Shown here one piece after another: positions 51,889-60,796 of a stretch of 64,000 nt of DNA (positions are counted from its first letter, which is position 1; every line of letters begins with the position of its first letter). The DNA is taken from positions 806,001 through 870,000 of the forward strand of contig NZ_JAUSZK010000001.1 of assembly GCF_030817495.1 (NCBI RefSeq). Reading direction: 5' to 3'. The notes under the pieces were generated by a model. That model saw only the letters and a program-made list of their open reading frames with translations. It made no database searches and was not told the DNA's origin. A program made the position numbers and the translations under genes. The DNA comes from Streptomyces sp. V3I7 (GTDB lineage: Bacteria > Actinomycetota > Actinomycetes > Streptomycetales > Streptomycetaceae).

Positions 51889-52118
51889 ATCAGCAGCGCG
51901 CGTGCGATCGGGCGCGCGCGGATCCCCAACTCCCGTACTCTCGAAGGTGCTCCGCGCCCCGGCGTCATCCCCCGATGCGCGGAGCCTCCGCACGACCGGG
52001 CTCGCGCAGGCCCAGGCACCCGCCGCCCGGAAGCCGTTGAAAACGGACAGAAGCTCGCTTTACTCATCGGTCACAATACGTTCGTGATCACGCAACACCG
52101 TTCCTTCAGAGTGGTTGC

Positions 52119-53399
52119 ATGAACCGAGACATGACTGACGCGACGCACGAGCAGCAGCACGGCCACCCCCTGCACCGCTGGCTCCCCACCTGGTGGCTAC
52201 GGCGCCACGGTCACGCGCCTCCTACAGGCGATACCGGCGCCCGGGAGACGGAAGGTCAGCCCGGGCCTGCCGACGAGACCTCGCCGGTCACCGCGTCCGG
52301 CACCCTGTGGCGGATGCGGACGACGGTGAAGGACGAGCCGGGATCGCTGGCCGCGCTGTGCACGGCACTCGCCGAGCACCGCGTGGACATCCTCAACCTC
52401 CAGGCGCATCCCCTCGCCGAGGGCACGGTGGACGAGTTCCTGCTGCGGGCGCCGGGCGCGGCCACCGGGGAGGAGATCACCCAGGCGGTGACCCTGGCCG
52501 GGGGTGCGCACACCTGGATCGAGCGGGCCGACGCTCACGATCTGGTCGACGCGCCGACCCGGATCCTGGGACTCGCGGCGCGCACCGCGCTGGATCCGGC
52601 GGAACTTCCCCTGGCCCTGCGACAGTTGCTCGGCCGCTGCACGATCCGCTCGCTGCCTGTCCCGCCCACCGGCGAAGTGGTGCCGGTGGAAGGGGTGTTC
52701 AAGGACACCGTGCTGCGGCTGCGCGCGGCGGAAGGCGGCGTGATCACCGTGGAGCGGCCGTATCTGCCGTTCACCCCGACCGAGTTCGCCCGCGCGCGGG
52801 CGCTCGTGGAGATGGACAGCCGGCTCGGCCCGCGGATCCCGCGCAGCCGGGACGTGCTGACGCTCCCCGAGGGCAACGCCATCACCGTACGCCGCGCCGA
52901 CGCGAGCGACCTCGAAGCGGCGAGGGCGATGCACGCCCGCTGCTCCCCGCACACTCTCGGCCTGCGCTACCACGGGCCGGCCAGGGACGCGGACCGCTAT
53001 CTCAAGCACCTCCTCGGCCCGCGCTTCGGACGCACGCTCGCCGTGCAGACGGCCTCCGGCCGCATCGTCGGCCTCGGCCATCTGCTGTGGGACGGCGACG
53101 AGTCGGAGGTCGCGCTGCTCGTCGAGGACGCCTGGCAGCAGCGCGGCATCGGCCGTGAACTGCTCGCCCGGCTGGTGACGATGGCGGTCGAGGCGGGCTG
53201 CGAGAGCGTGTACGCCGTGACGCGTGCGGCGAACACCGGGATGGTCGCCACGATGCGCGGACTGGGGGTCCCGCTCGACTACCAGATCGAGGAGGGCACC
53301 CTGGTCGTCACGGCCCGCCTGGACGCCACCCCGGTCAACTCCCTGATGCCGTACGACAGCAGGCAGGGCGAGCTCGGCGGGGCGACCCTCGGCCGCTGA
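52119..53399 (+). CDS. Protein acetyltransferase with N-terminal ACT domain
   Basis: A 426-aa fusion of an ACT amino-acid-binding domain (about 66-130; MRTTVKDEPGSLAALCTALAEHRVDI, key DEPGSLAALC) and, after a linker, a GNAT domain (about 255-400; VEDAWQQRGIGRELLARLV with RGIG CoA motif). Actinobacterial enzymes of this layout are amino-acid-regulated lysine acetyltransferases. The first 60 residues are hydrophilic and poorly ordered. The 230 bp upstream carry the promoter; nothing else is seen. Followed by a strong terminator. Confidence 0.88.
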   Translation: MNRDMTDATHEQQHGHPLHRWLPTWWLRRHGHAPPTGDTGARETEGQPGPADETSPVTASGTLWRMRTTVKDEPGSLAALCTALAEHRVDILNLQAHPLAEGTVDEFLLRAPGAATGEEITQAVTLAGGAHTWIERADAHDLVDAPTRILGLAARTALDPAELPLALRQLLGRCTIRSLPVPPTGEVVPVEGVFKDTVLRLRAAEGGVITVERPYLPFTPTEFARARALVEMDSRLGPRIPRSRDVLTLPEGNAITVRRADASDLEAARAMHARCSPHTLGLRYHGPARDADRYLKHLLGPRFGRTLAVQTASGRIVGLGHLLWDGDESEVALLVEDAWQQRGIGRELLARLVTMAVEAGCESVYAVTRAANTGMVATMRGLGVPLDYQIEEGTLVVTARLDATPVNSLMPYDSRQGELGGATLGR

Positions 53400-53420
53400 A
53401 CACCGCCGGAACCACAAGAG

Positions 53421-53453
53421 CGAACGGCCCGGCTCGAAAAGCCGGGCCGTTCG
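53421..53453. terminator. Strong intrinsic terminator hairpin
   Basis: GAACGGCCCGGCT pairs with AGCCGGGCCGTTC around a CGAAA-type loop, 22 bp after the ACT-GNAT gene stop. Confidence 0.85.
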
Positions 53454-53469
53454 CACGCCGTCAGCGCCC

Positions 53470-53615
53470 CCTCAGCCCACCGCCACCCGAGTCTCCCCCG
53501 ACACCCCCGCAGCCGACGCCCCGAAACCGGCGCCCCCGCCCCCAGCGCCGCGTCAGGTCCCCCAGGTCCTCGACACCTCGACCCCACCGACGACAGCCGC
53601 AGGCAACGACCGGCT
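53470..53615 (-). repeat. Decayed duplicate of the PLP enzyme's 3' end
   Basis: Read beside 53658-53800 (the last ~45 codons of the next gene), 53470-53615 matches in order: CCTCAGC.CA, CCGACACCCCCG, CCCCCGCCCCCA, CGCCGCGTC, AGGTCCTCGAC, CCCCACCGAC and CCGGCTCAC, with small indels. It looks like a tandem duplication of the gene end that has drifted since. There is no gene in it. Confidence 0.6.
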
Positions 53616-53658
53616 CACACCGCCGACCACTCACCCGCCCTCGCCAACCGCCCCGCCC

Positions 53659-54891
53659 TCAGCTCACCCCCACCCGCACGTCCCCCGACACCCCCGGAAC
53701 CGGCGCCGGCACCCCCGCCCCCAACGCCGCGTCCAGATCCGCCCACAGGTCCTCGACGTCCTCCAGCCCCACCGACATCCGCAGCAGCCGGTCGCTCACC
53801 CCGGCATCCCGTCGGTCCTCCGCGTCGACGATGCGGTGACTGATGGAGGCCGGGTGCTGGATCAGGGTGTCGACGCTGCCGAGGCTCACGGCCGGGGTGA
53901 TGAGCCGGACCCCGGCGATGACCTCGTGCGGGTCGCCGTGCACCTCGAAGGCGATCATCGCGCCACCGAGGCGCGGATAGTGGACGCGGGCCACGCGCGG
54001 GTCGGCGGCGAGCCGTACGGCCAGTTCGGCGGCGCTCGCGGAGGCGGCCCGTACCCGGACCGGCAGCGTGGCGAGGCCCCGTAGCAGCAGATAGCCGGCC
54101 AGCGGGTGCAGCACGCCGCCCGTGGCGAACCGGACCTTGCGCAGTCCGCGCGCCAACTCCTCGTCGCAGGCGACCACTCCGGCCAGTACGTCGCCGTGCC
54201 CGCCGATGTACTTCGTGGCGCTGTGCAGCACGAGCCGTGCGCCCTGCTCGGCCGGGCGCTGGAGGACGGGCGTGGCGAAGGTGTTGTCGGCGAGCAGCGG
54301 CACGGAGCCGCAGGCGTGGGCGATGGCGCGCAGATCGAGTTCGGCCAGGGTCGGGTTGGCCGGGGACTCGACCATCACCAGCCCGGTGTCGGGGCGCAGG
54401 GCGTCCGCGATGCCGGCCGGGTCGGTCCAGGTGACCTCCGTGCCCAGCAGCCCCGCGGTCAGCAGGTGGTCGCTGCATCCGTACAGGGGTCGTACGGCCA
54501 CGACGTGGCGCAGGCCCATGGAGGCGCGGACGAGGAGCACGGCGGTCAGGGCCGCCATGCCGCTGGCGAACGCGACCGCCGCCTCGGTGCCTTCGAGCCG
54601 GGCGAGCGCGGTCTCGAACCGGGCGACGGTCGGGTTGCCGAGGCGCCCGTACACCGGCACGCCGTCGAGTTCGGCGCCGGTCGCGGCGAAGGCGTCGATG
54701 CGGGCGGCCTCGTCGCGGCTGTCGTACGACGGGTAGGTGGTGGACAGGTCGATCGGCGGGGCGTGCAGTCCCTGCCGGGCGAGGTCGTCACGGCCGGCGT
54801 GCACGGCCTCCGTGGCGAGGGCTCGGGGTGCGGTGCGTACGGCGTGTTCCCGGGTGTGGGGAGCGTGGGCGCGGATGCTCGCTGAGTCCAT
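53659..54891 (-). CDS. Cys/Met metabolism PLP enzyme (cystathionine gamma-lyase/methionine gamma-lyase type)
   Basis: Trans-sulfuration-family enzyme of 410 aa. Landmarks are YGRLGNPTVARFE (about 85), FASGMAALTAV (about 109), VESPANPTLAELD (about 175), ADNTFATPVLQRP (about 202) and the PLP Lys in HSATKYIGGHGD (about 224). The C-terminus has SLGSVDTLIQHPAS. It likely cleaves or interconverts sulfur amino acids. ATG 54891 was chosen; a longer frame runs into the divergent regulator. It is divergent from an Lrp-family gene (60 bp). Confidence 0.9.
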   Translation of the reverse strand: MDSASIRAHAPHTREHAVRTAPRALATEAVHAGRDDLARQGLHAPPIDLSTTYPSYDSRDEAARIDAFAATGAELDGVPVYGRLGNPTVARFETALARLEGTEAAVAFASGMAALTAVLLVRASMGLRHVVAVRPLYGCSDHLLTAGLLGTEVTWTDPAGIADALRPDTGLVMVESPANPTLAELDLRAIAHACGSVPLLADNTFATPVLQRPAEQGARLVLHSATKYIGGHGDVLAGVVACDEELARGLRKVRFATGGVLHPLAGYLLLRGLATLPVRVRAASASAAELAVRLAADPRVARVHYPRLGGAMIAFEVHGDPHEVIAGVRLITPAVSLGSVDTLIQHPASISHRIVDAEDRRDAGVSDRLLRMSVGLEDVEDLWADLDAALGAGVPAPVPGVSGDVRVGVS

Positions 54892-54951
54892 GGTCGGAAG
54901 GGTGAACACCGAGCGGGTGACCGGCGTGAACTCCCGTGTTACGTTCGGCGG

Positions 54952-55461
54952 ATGGCCGACTCCGTCGTACTGGATCCGGTGGACCTCCATCTGCTGCGGC
55001 TGCTGCAGAACGACGCCCGGACCACCTACCGTGACCTCGCCGCCCAGGTGGGCGTGGCGCCGTCCACCTGTCTGGACCGGGTGGCCCGGCTGCGTCGCTC
55101 GGGCGTGATCCTCGGTCATCAGCTGCGGCTCGATCCGGCCAAGTTGGGGCGTGGGCTCCAGGCGTTGCTGTCGGTGCAGGTCCGACCGCACCGGCGGGAG
55201 CTGGTGGGGCCGTTCGTGGAGCGGATCCGCGCGCTGCCGGAGGCGCGGACGATGTTCCACCTCACCGGTCCCGACGACTACCTCGTCCATGTGGCGGTGG
55301 CCGACGCGGCGGATCTCCAGCGGCTCGTCCTCGACGAGTTCACGGCGCGGCGCGAAGTGGCGCGTGTGGAGACCCGGTTGATATTCCAGCAGTGGGACTG
55401 CGGACCACTGCTGCCGCCGGGGCCGAGGCCGGAGCCGACGTCAGCCGAATCGCGGACGTGA
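54952..55461 (+). CDS. Lrp/AsnC-family regulator of the PLP enzyme
   Basis: Regulator of 169 aa with a winged HTH (about 7-60; LDPVDLHLLRLLQNDARTTY, key VAPSTCLDRVARL) and an AsnC/RAM domain (about 70-150). It starts 60 bp from the divergent PLP-enzyme gene, so both promoters overlap there: the classical setting for an Lrp protein that senses the enzyme's amino-acid substrate. Confidence 0.92.
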   Translation: MADSVVLDPVDLHLLRLLQNDARTTYRDLAAQVGVAPSTCLDRVARLRRSGVILGHQLRLDPAKLGRGLQALLSVQVRPHRRELVGPFVERIRALPEARTMFHLTGPDDYLVHVAVADAADLQRLVLDEFTARREVARVETRLIFQQWDCGPLLPPGPRPEPTSAESRT

Positions 55462-55513
55462 ATCGCGATTAGTCGGATGACGCGGGCGTCGTCGCCGTAT
55501 GAGGATGGGCGGC

Positions 55514-57205
55514 ATGTCTGAGACCAAGACCACGCTGCCCCGTGAGGTCGCCGACGCCTACGTCGACGAGTTCATCGCCCTCGATCCGGTCACCGGTACC
55601 TACCTCGGCGTCGCAGAGAGTTCGCGCAGGCTGCCCGACTTCTCACCCGCCGGCCAGGAGGCTCTGGCGGAGCTGGCGCGGGCCACCCTCGCGAAGCTCG
55701 ACGAGGCCGAGCGGCGGCCCGGCGCGGACAGTGACGTGGAGCGTCGCTGCGCGCGGCTGCTGCGTGAGCGGCTGACCGCCGAACTCGCCGTGCACGAGGC
55801 CGAGGAAGGCCTGCGCAACATCGGCAACATGGTCACGCCAGCGCACATGGTGCGCGACGTGTTCACGGTGACGCCGACGCAGACGGACGAGGACTGGGCG
55901 GCCGTCGCGGAGCGGCTGCGCGCGGTCCCGGCCGCGCTGGCGGGCTACCGCGAGTCCCTGGCGCTCGGCCTGGAGCGGAAGCTGTACGCCGGTCCGCGCC
56001 CGACGGCCACGTTCATCGAGCAGCTCACCGAGTGGGCGGACACGGACGGCAAGGGCCGCGGCTGGTTCGAGGACTTCGCCTCGGCCGGTCCCGAGGCGCT
56101 CCGCGCCGAGCTGGACGAATCGGCCCGCACGGCGACCGCGGCGATCGTGGAGCTGCGGGACTGGATGCGGGACGTGTACGCGCCCGCCGTCGAGGGCGCC
56201 CCGAACACGGTCGGCCGCGAGCGGTACGCGCGCTGGTCGCGCTACTTCAACGGCACCGACCTCGACCTGGACGAGGCGTACGCCTACGGCTGGTCCGAGT
56301 TCCACCGCCTGCTCGGGGAGATGCGGCTGGAGGCGGAGAAGATCCTGCCCGGTGCCGCGACGCCGTGGGTGGCGCTCGCGCACCTCGACGAGCACGGGGT
56401 GCACATCGAGGGTGTGGACGAGGTCCGCGAGTGGCTCCAGGGCCTGATGGACCAGGCGATCGAGGAGCTGGACGGCACGCACTTCGAACTCGCCGAGCGG
56501 GTACGGAAGGTGGAGTCGCGGATCGCGCCGCCCGGCGGTGCGGCGGCCCCGTACTACACGCCCCCGTCGGAGGACTTCTCGCGTCCGGGCCGCACCTGGC
56601 TGCCGACGATGGGCCAGACCCGGTTCCCGGCGTACGACCTCGTCTCGACCTGGTACCACGAGGGCGTGCCGGGCCACCACCTCCAGCTGGCGCAGTGGGC
56701 ACACGTGGCGGAGAACCTCTCCCGCTACCAGGCCACGCTCGGCGGGGTGAGCGCCAACGCGGAGGGCTGGGCGCTGTACGCGGAGCGCCTGATGGACGAG
56801 CTGGGCTACCTCACGGACCCCGAGCACCGGCTCGGCTACCTCGACGCGCAGATGATGCGCGCGGCCCGGGTGATCGTCGACATCGGTATGCACCTGGAGC
56901 TGGAGATCCCCGCGGACTCCCCCTTCCACCCCGGTGAGCGCTGGACGCCGGAGCTGGCCGAGGAGTTCTTCGGCGCGCACAGCAGCCGTCCGGCGGACTT
57001 CGTGAAGAGCGAGCTGACCCGCTACCTGTCCATCCCCGGCCAGGCGATCGGCTACAAGCTGGGCGAGCGCGCCTGGCTGCTGGGCCGCGAGAACGCCCGT
57101 GAGCGGCACGGCGACGCGTTCGACCTGAAGGCCTGGCACATGGCGGCCCTGTCCCAGGGTTCGCTCGGCCTGGACGACCTGGTGGACGAACTGTCCGCGC
57201 TGTGA
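55514..57205 (+). CDS. DUF885-family zinc metallopeptidase-like protein
   Basis: Cytoplasmic protein of 563 aa with DUF885 across most of its length. The metal site is TWYHEGVPGHHLQ (HEGxPGHH, about 380) with the downstream Glu in NAEGWALYAE (about 420), as in M32/M3-like gluzincins. No signal peptide or TM. ATG 55514 (MSETKTTLP) was chosen; ATG 55499 is in frame 5 codons earlier. Peptidase activity is inferred from motif. Confidence 0.85.
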   Translation: MSETKTTLPREVADAYVDEFIALDPVTGTYLGVAESSRRLPDFSPAGQEALAELARATLAKLDEAERRPGADSDVERRCARLLRERLTAELAVHEAEEGLRNIGNMVTPAHMVRDVFTVTPTQTDEDWAAVAERLRAVPAALAGYRESLALGLERKLYAGPRPTATFIEQLTEWADTDGKGRGWFEDFASAGPEALRAELDESARTATAAIVELRDWMRDVYAPAVEGAPNTVGRERYARWSRYFNGTDLDLDEAYAYGWSEFHRLLGEMRLEAEKILPGAATPWVALAHLDEHGVHIEGVDEVREWLQGLMDQAIEELDGTHFELAERVRKVESRIAPPGGAAAPYYTPPSEDFSRPGRTWLPTMGQTRFPAYDLVSTWYHEGVPGHHLQLAQWAHVAENLSRYQATLGGVSANAEGWALYAERLMDELGYLTDPEHRLGYLDAQMMRAARVIVDIGMHLELEIPADSPFHPGERWTPELAEEFFGAHSSRPADFVKSELTRYLSIPGQAIGYKLGERAWLLGRENARERHGDAFDLKAWHMAALSQGSLGLDDLVDELSAL

Positions 57206-57257
57206 CGGCCGGCGCCCATGGCGCCCACGAGCGCAGTCATGGGCGCCCCGCGGCGCC

Positions 57258-57773
57258 TCAGGCGGGAAGTCGCCGCAGCTGTACGAGGCCGAGCCAGGTC
57301 TCCGGACCCGGCTTGGCGTATCCGGCGCGCACCGCGTACGGCCCCGCCGCCAGCGGCACGCGCAGCCGCTCCGTGCGCTCGGTCTCGGTGCCGGGCCACG
57401 CCGAGTCGAACAGGACGACAGGACCGGGTACGTCCCAGCGCACCTCGTCCTCCCAGACGACCGTGCCGAGGGCCTCGGGGACCCGGGCGAGCAGTTCGTC
57501 CTCCGAGTCCCCGGCGCACCACCGCACGAACATGCCGTGGTCGGGCAGGAACGAGGTGGAGGCCGGCTCGTCCCCGAGCACGAGGGCCGCGCTGTCCCCG
57601 ACGGGCAGCAGTCCGACGTACCCGTCGACCTCGCACGCCCGGTCGTAGTCGGTGTCCAGGTCCTCCCCGTCGGCCCCGGCCCAGAAGGGCAGCACCGCCT
57701 CGGGAACCGCTATCAGCGGGCCACCGCCCGACTCCACCCACTCCACCGCGCCCGGATCCGCGTATCGCGCCAT
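57258..57773 (-). CDS. Imm21-family immunity protein, orphan
   Basis: A 171-aa Imm21-type protein: VEWVESGGGPLIAVPEAVL (about 10-28; key SGGGPLI), DYDRACEVDGYVGLLPVG (about 42), LVLGDEPASTSFLP (about 64) and WPGTETE near 126. Immunity proteins of this family neutralise polymorphic-toxin nucleases or similar. No toxin gene lies on either side (DUF885 peptidase and sbcC), so it could protect against neighbours' toxins. Confidence 0.75.
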   Translation of the reverse strand: MARYADPGAVEWVESGGGPLIAVPEAVLPFWAGADGEDLDTDYDRACEVDGYVGLLPVGDSAALVLGDEPASTSFLPDHGMFVRWCAGDSEDELLARVPEALGTVVWEDEVRWDVPGPVVLFDSAWPGTETERTERLRVPLAAGPYAVRAGYAKPGPETWLGLVQLRRLPA

Positions 57774-57802
57774 GGGCGAAACCTACACGGACGGCGACCG
57801 CG

Positions 57803-60796
57803 TCAACTCACCCCCTGCTGTCTCACCGTGGAACCCGAGCGGCCCTTCACGATCTCCAGTTGGGCGTGGACGCGGCGGCGGAGGTCGGCGACGTGGCTGA
57901 CGATGCCGACCGCGCGGTCGCGTTCGCGCAGGGAGTCGAGGACGTCGAGGACCTCGTCCAGGGTCTGGTCGTCGAGGCTGCCGAAGCCCTCGTCGATGAA
58001 GAGGGTGTCGAGGCGGACGCCGCCGGCCTCGTCGGTGACGACGTCGGCCAGGCCGAGGGCGAGGGCGAGGGAGGCGAAGAAGGTCTCGCCGCCGGACAGG
58101 GTCGCCGTGTCCCGTTCGCGGCCGGTCCAGGCGTCGACGACGTGCAGTCCGAGTCCGCTGCGGCCGCGTCCGGTGCGGTCGTCGGAGTGGACGAGGGTGT
58201 AGCGGCCGGACGACATGCGCTGCAGCCGGACGGTCGCGGCGGCGGCGACCTGTTCGAGGCGGGCCGCGAGCACGTACGACTCCAGGCGCATCTTGCGTTC
58301 GTTGTCGGCCGAGGTACCGGCGGTGAGTGCGGCCAGGCGGGCTACGCGGTCGTACTCCTCGCGCAGGGGGCCGAGTCGGCGTACGCCGCCGGCCGCCCGG
58401 GCGGAGAGCCGGTCGAGTTCGGCGCAGCAGTGCGCGGCCGCGTCGCGGGCGGAGGCGGCCTCGCGCAGGCGCCGGGCGGCCTGGGCCGCGTCGTGTTCCG
58501 CCGCCGCGAGGTCGGCGGGCGGCTGCTGGGCGGCGGCCGCGGTGTCGGGTTCGGCGAGGGCGGCGCGTACGGCGGCCTCCTCGGACTGCCAGGCGTCGAG
58601 GCGGCGTTGGAGTTCGCGGTGGGCGGCGGGGGCGAGGAGGGCGGCGGCCGCGGCCTGCGGGGTCTCGAATCCGGCGCGGTAGGCGGCGTCGGCGAGGCGG
58701 GCGTCGGCGTCCTTGAGCCGCTGGGCCGCCTCCTCGGCGGCGCGGGCGGTGTCGGCGGCGTCGGTGAGCAGCGCCACGCGCCGCTCCAGCTCCGCGGCCC
58801 GCGCGGCGACGCTGGCGGCGGTACCGCGCGCCTGCGCCAACTCCCCTTCCAGGGCCTCCCGTTCCTGGTCGAGGGCCTCGCGCCGGGTGAGCCGGGAGGC
58901 CGCTCGTACGGCGGCCTGCTGGCGGTCGGCGAGGCGCCGCTCGCGCTCCTGCTCGGCTCGCCGCAGCTGTTCCTGGGCGGTGTGCAGCGCGGAGGCGTCG
59001 CGACGGGCCTGGGCGTGGTCGCGCTCCAACGCGCCGTGGGCGGCGGCGAGTTCAGCCGTCGAGGCGTCGCCCGCCTCGGCGGTGGCGGCTGCCAGGGCCT
59101 CGCGTGCGGCGCTCAAGGTCCGCTCGTCCTCGGCGCGTTGCTCGTCGGCGCGCTGGTAGGCCGTGAGTGCCTGCTCCTCGGCCTCGCGGCCGACGTGGCC
59201 GGTGATCTTCCGCGCGGGCGCGGGGTGTTCGGTGGCTCCGCAGACGGCGCAGGGCGCGCCGTCGGTGAGGGTCGCGGCGAGTTCGGCCGCGATGCCGTTC
59301 AGCCGCTGTTCCTTGAGGTCGAGCCAGTGGGTGCGGGCCTTAAGGGCGTGCTTCGTCGAGTCGAGCGACCGCGCGCGAGCGGTCTCCGTCTCCCCGGCCA
59401 GCCGGTCGCGCAGGCGTGCGGCGTCGAGCCGGCGCCGGGCGGGTTCCCGCTGTACGGCGAGCTGTGCGGCCCGGGTGGCGGCCTCCTGCGCGGACTCGAT
59501 CCGGGTCCGGAGTTCCGCGCGCGTGGCCTCCCAGTCGGCGAGCCAGCTCTCGGCGTCGCGCAGCACGTCCTCGTCGTCCCGCTCCTGACGGTCCACGTCG
59601 GCGCGTTCCGCGAGGAGTTGAGCGAGTCGCTGCTCGGCGCGGCGGGCGGACTCCAGCCCGCCCAGCTCCTCCGCCGCGCGGCGGGCGTCGGCGGCGAGCC
59701 CGGCGGCGCCGGCGTCGGCGAAGCTCTCCGGCAGCAGCCCGCGCGTGCGTGCCTCGGCGGCGGCCGCCCGGCGCTGCTCGGCCTCGGCCCTCTCGCGCAG
59801 CTCCAGTGTCGGCGCCGCCTTCTCGGCCTTGCGGCCGCGCTCCATGCGCGCCTGCGCCTCCTGGTGCGCCCCGGCCCGCTCCTCCAGCAGCGCGGCCCGC
59901 TTGCGCGCCTCGGCGAACCGCGCCTGCAACCGGGCCCGTTCGCGTACGTCGGCCAGGGCGCCCTCGGCCGTGGCGTGCGCGGACTCTGCGGCGGCGAGGC
60001 GGCTGCGGGCGACGGTGAGGCGTTCGCGGGCGGTGCTGCGGGCGACGGCCGCGGCGGCGAGGACGGCCTCGGCCAGGCCGGGCTCGCCCGGAGCCAGCTC
60101 CGGCAGCTCCATGGCGTCGCCGGCCTCCTGCTGCATGCGGTGCGCGTCGGCCAGCAGCGTGGCGTCGCCCTCCCGCACCCGGGCCTCGGTTGCGCGGCGG
60201 CGTTCGGCGAGGCGCTTCTCGACGTCGGCGAAGCGCTGGGTGTCGAAGAGGCGGCCCAGCAGCCGGCCGCGCGCCTCGGCGTCGGCGCGCAGGAAGCGCG
60301 CGAACTCGCCCTGGGGCAGCAGGACGACCTGGCAGAACTGCTCCCGGCTCATGCCGAGCAGCTGCGTGAACTCCTCGCCGATCTCCTGGTGCGAGCGGCT
60401 GAGGTCCTTCCAGGCGCGGGCCACCGCGTCGTACTCGCGCAGCCAGCTCTGCGCCTTGTCCATGGTGGTGCCGGACCCGCGCTTCTTGGGCCGCTGCCAG
60501 GGCGGCTGCCGGGTGACCTCCAACCGCCGTCCGCCGACGGTGAGTTCGAGCCGTACCTGGGTGCGGACGGCGGGGTCGGCGTGGTCGCTGCGCAGGGTGA
60601 GGCCCTGGCCGGTCTGCCGGGCGCCGGGCACGGTGCCGTAGAGCGCGTAGCACACGGCGTCGAGGACGGAGGTCTTTCCGGCGCCGGTCGGTCCGTGCAG
60701 CAGGAAGAGCCCGGCGGTGGACAGCGCGTCGAAGTCGACGCTCTGGGATCCGCCGAAGGGTCCGAAGGCGGTGATGTCGAGCCGGTGCAGCCTCAT
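57803..60796 (-). CDS. sbcC: DNA double-strand-break repair ATPase SbcC
   Basis: Rad50-like SMC ATPase of 997 aa. Walker A is HGPTGAGKTSVLD (about 34-46), followed by VVLLPQGEFARFLRAD (Q-loop region, about 150). Two long Ala/Arg/Glu-rich coiled coils flank the zinc hook APCAVCGATEHP (about 525; CxxC). The C-terminal lobe holds the signature LSGGETFFASLALALGL (about 905; key LSGGET) and Walker B DTLFIDEGFGSLD (about 930). A longer in-frame extension lies within sbcD and is rejected. ATG 60796 overlaps the sbcD stop. With SbcD it processes hairpins and DNA ends. Confidence 0.93.
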   Translation of the reverse strand: MRLHRLDITAFGPFGGSQSVDFDALSTAGLFLLHGPTGAGKTSVLDAVCYALYGTVPGARQTGQGLTLRSDHADPAVRTQVRLELTVGGRRLEVTRQPPWQRPKKRGSGTTMDKAQSWLREYDAVARAWKDLSRSHQEIGEEFTQLLGMSREQFCQVVLLPQGEFARFLRADAEARGRLLGRLFDTQRFADVEKRLAERRRATEARVREGDATLLADAHRMQQEAGDAMELPELAPGEPGLAEAVLAAAAVARSTARERLTVARSRLAAAESAHATAEGALADVRERARLQARFAEARKRAALLEERAGAHQEAQARMERGRKAEKAAPTLELRERAEAEQRRAAAAEARTRGLLPESFADAGAAGLAADARRAAEELGGLESARRAEQRLAQLLAERADVDRQERDDEDVLRDAESWLADWEATRAELRTRIESAQEAATRAAQLAVQREPARRRLDAARLRDRLAGETETARARSLDSTKHALKARTHWLDLKEQRLNGIAAELAATLTDGAPCAVCGATEHPAPARKITGHVGREAEEQALTAYQRADEQRAEDERTLSAAREALAAATAEAGDASTAELAAAHGALERDHAQARRDASALHTAQEQLRRAEQERERRLADRQQAAVRAASRLTRREALDQEREALEGELAQARGTAASVAARAAELERRVALLTDAADTARAAEEAAQRLKDADARLADAAYRAGFETPQAAAAALLAPAAHRELQRRLDAWQSEEAAVRAALAEPDTAAAAQQPPADLAAAEHDAAQAARRLREAASARDAAAHCCAELDRLSARAAGGVRRLGPLREEYDRVARLAALTAGTSADNERKMRLESYVLAARLEQVAAAATVRLQRMSSGRYTLVHSDDRTGRGRSGLGLHVVDAWTGRERDTATLSGGETFFASLALALGLADVVTDEAGGVRLDTLFIDEGFGSLDDQTLDEVLDVLDSLRERDRAVGIVSHVADLRRRVHAQLEIVKGRSGSTVRQQGVS

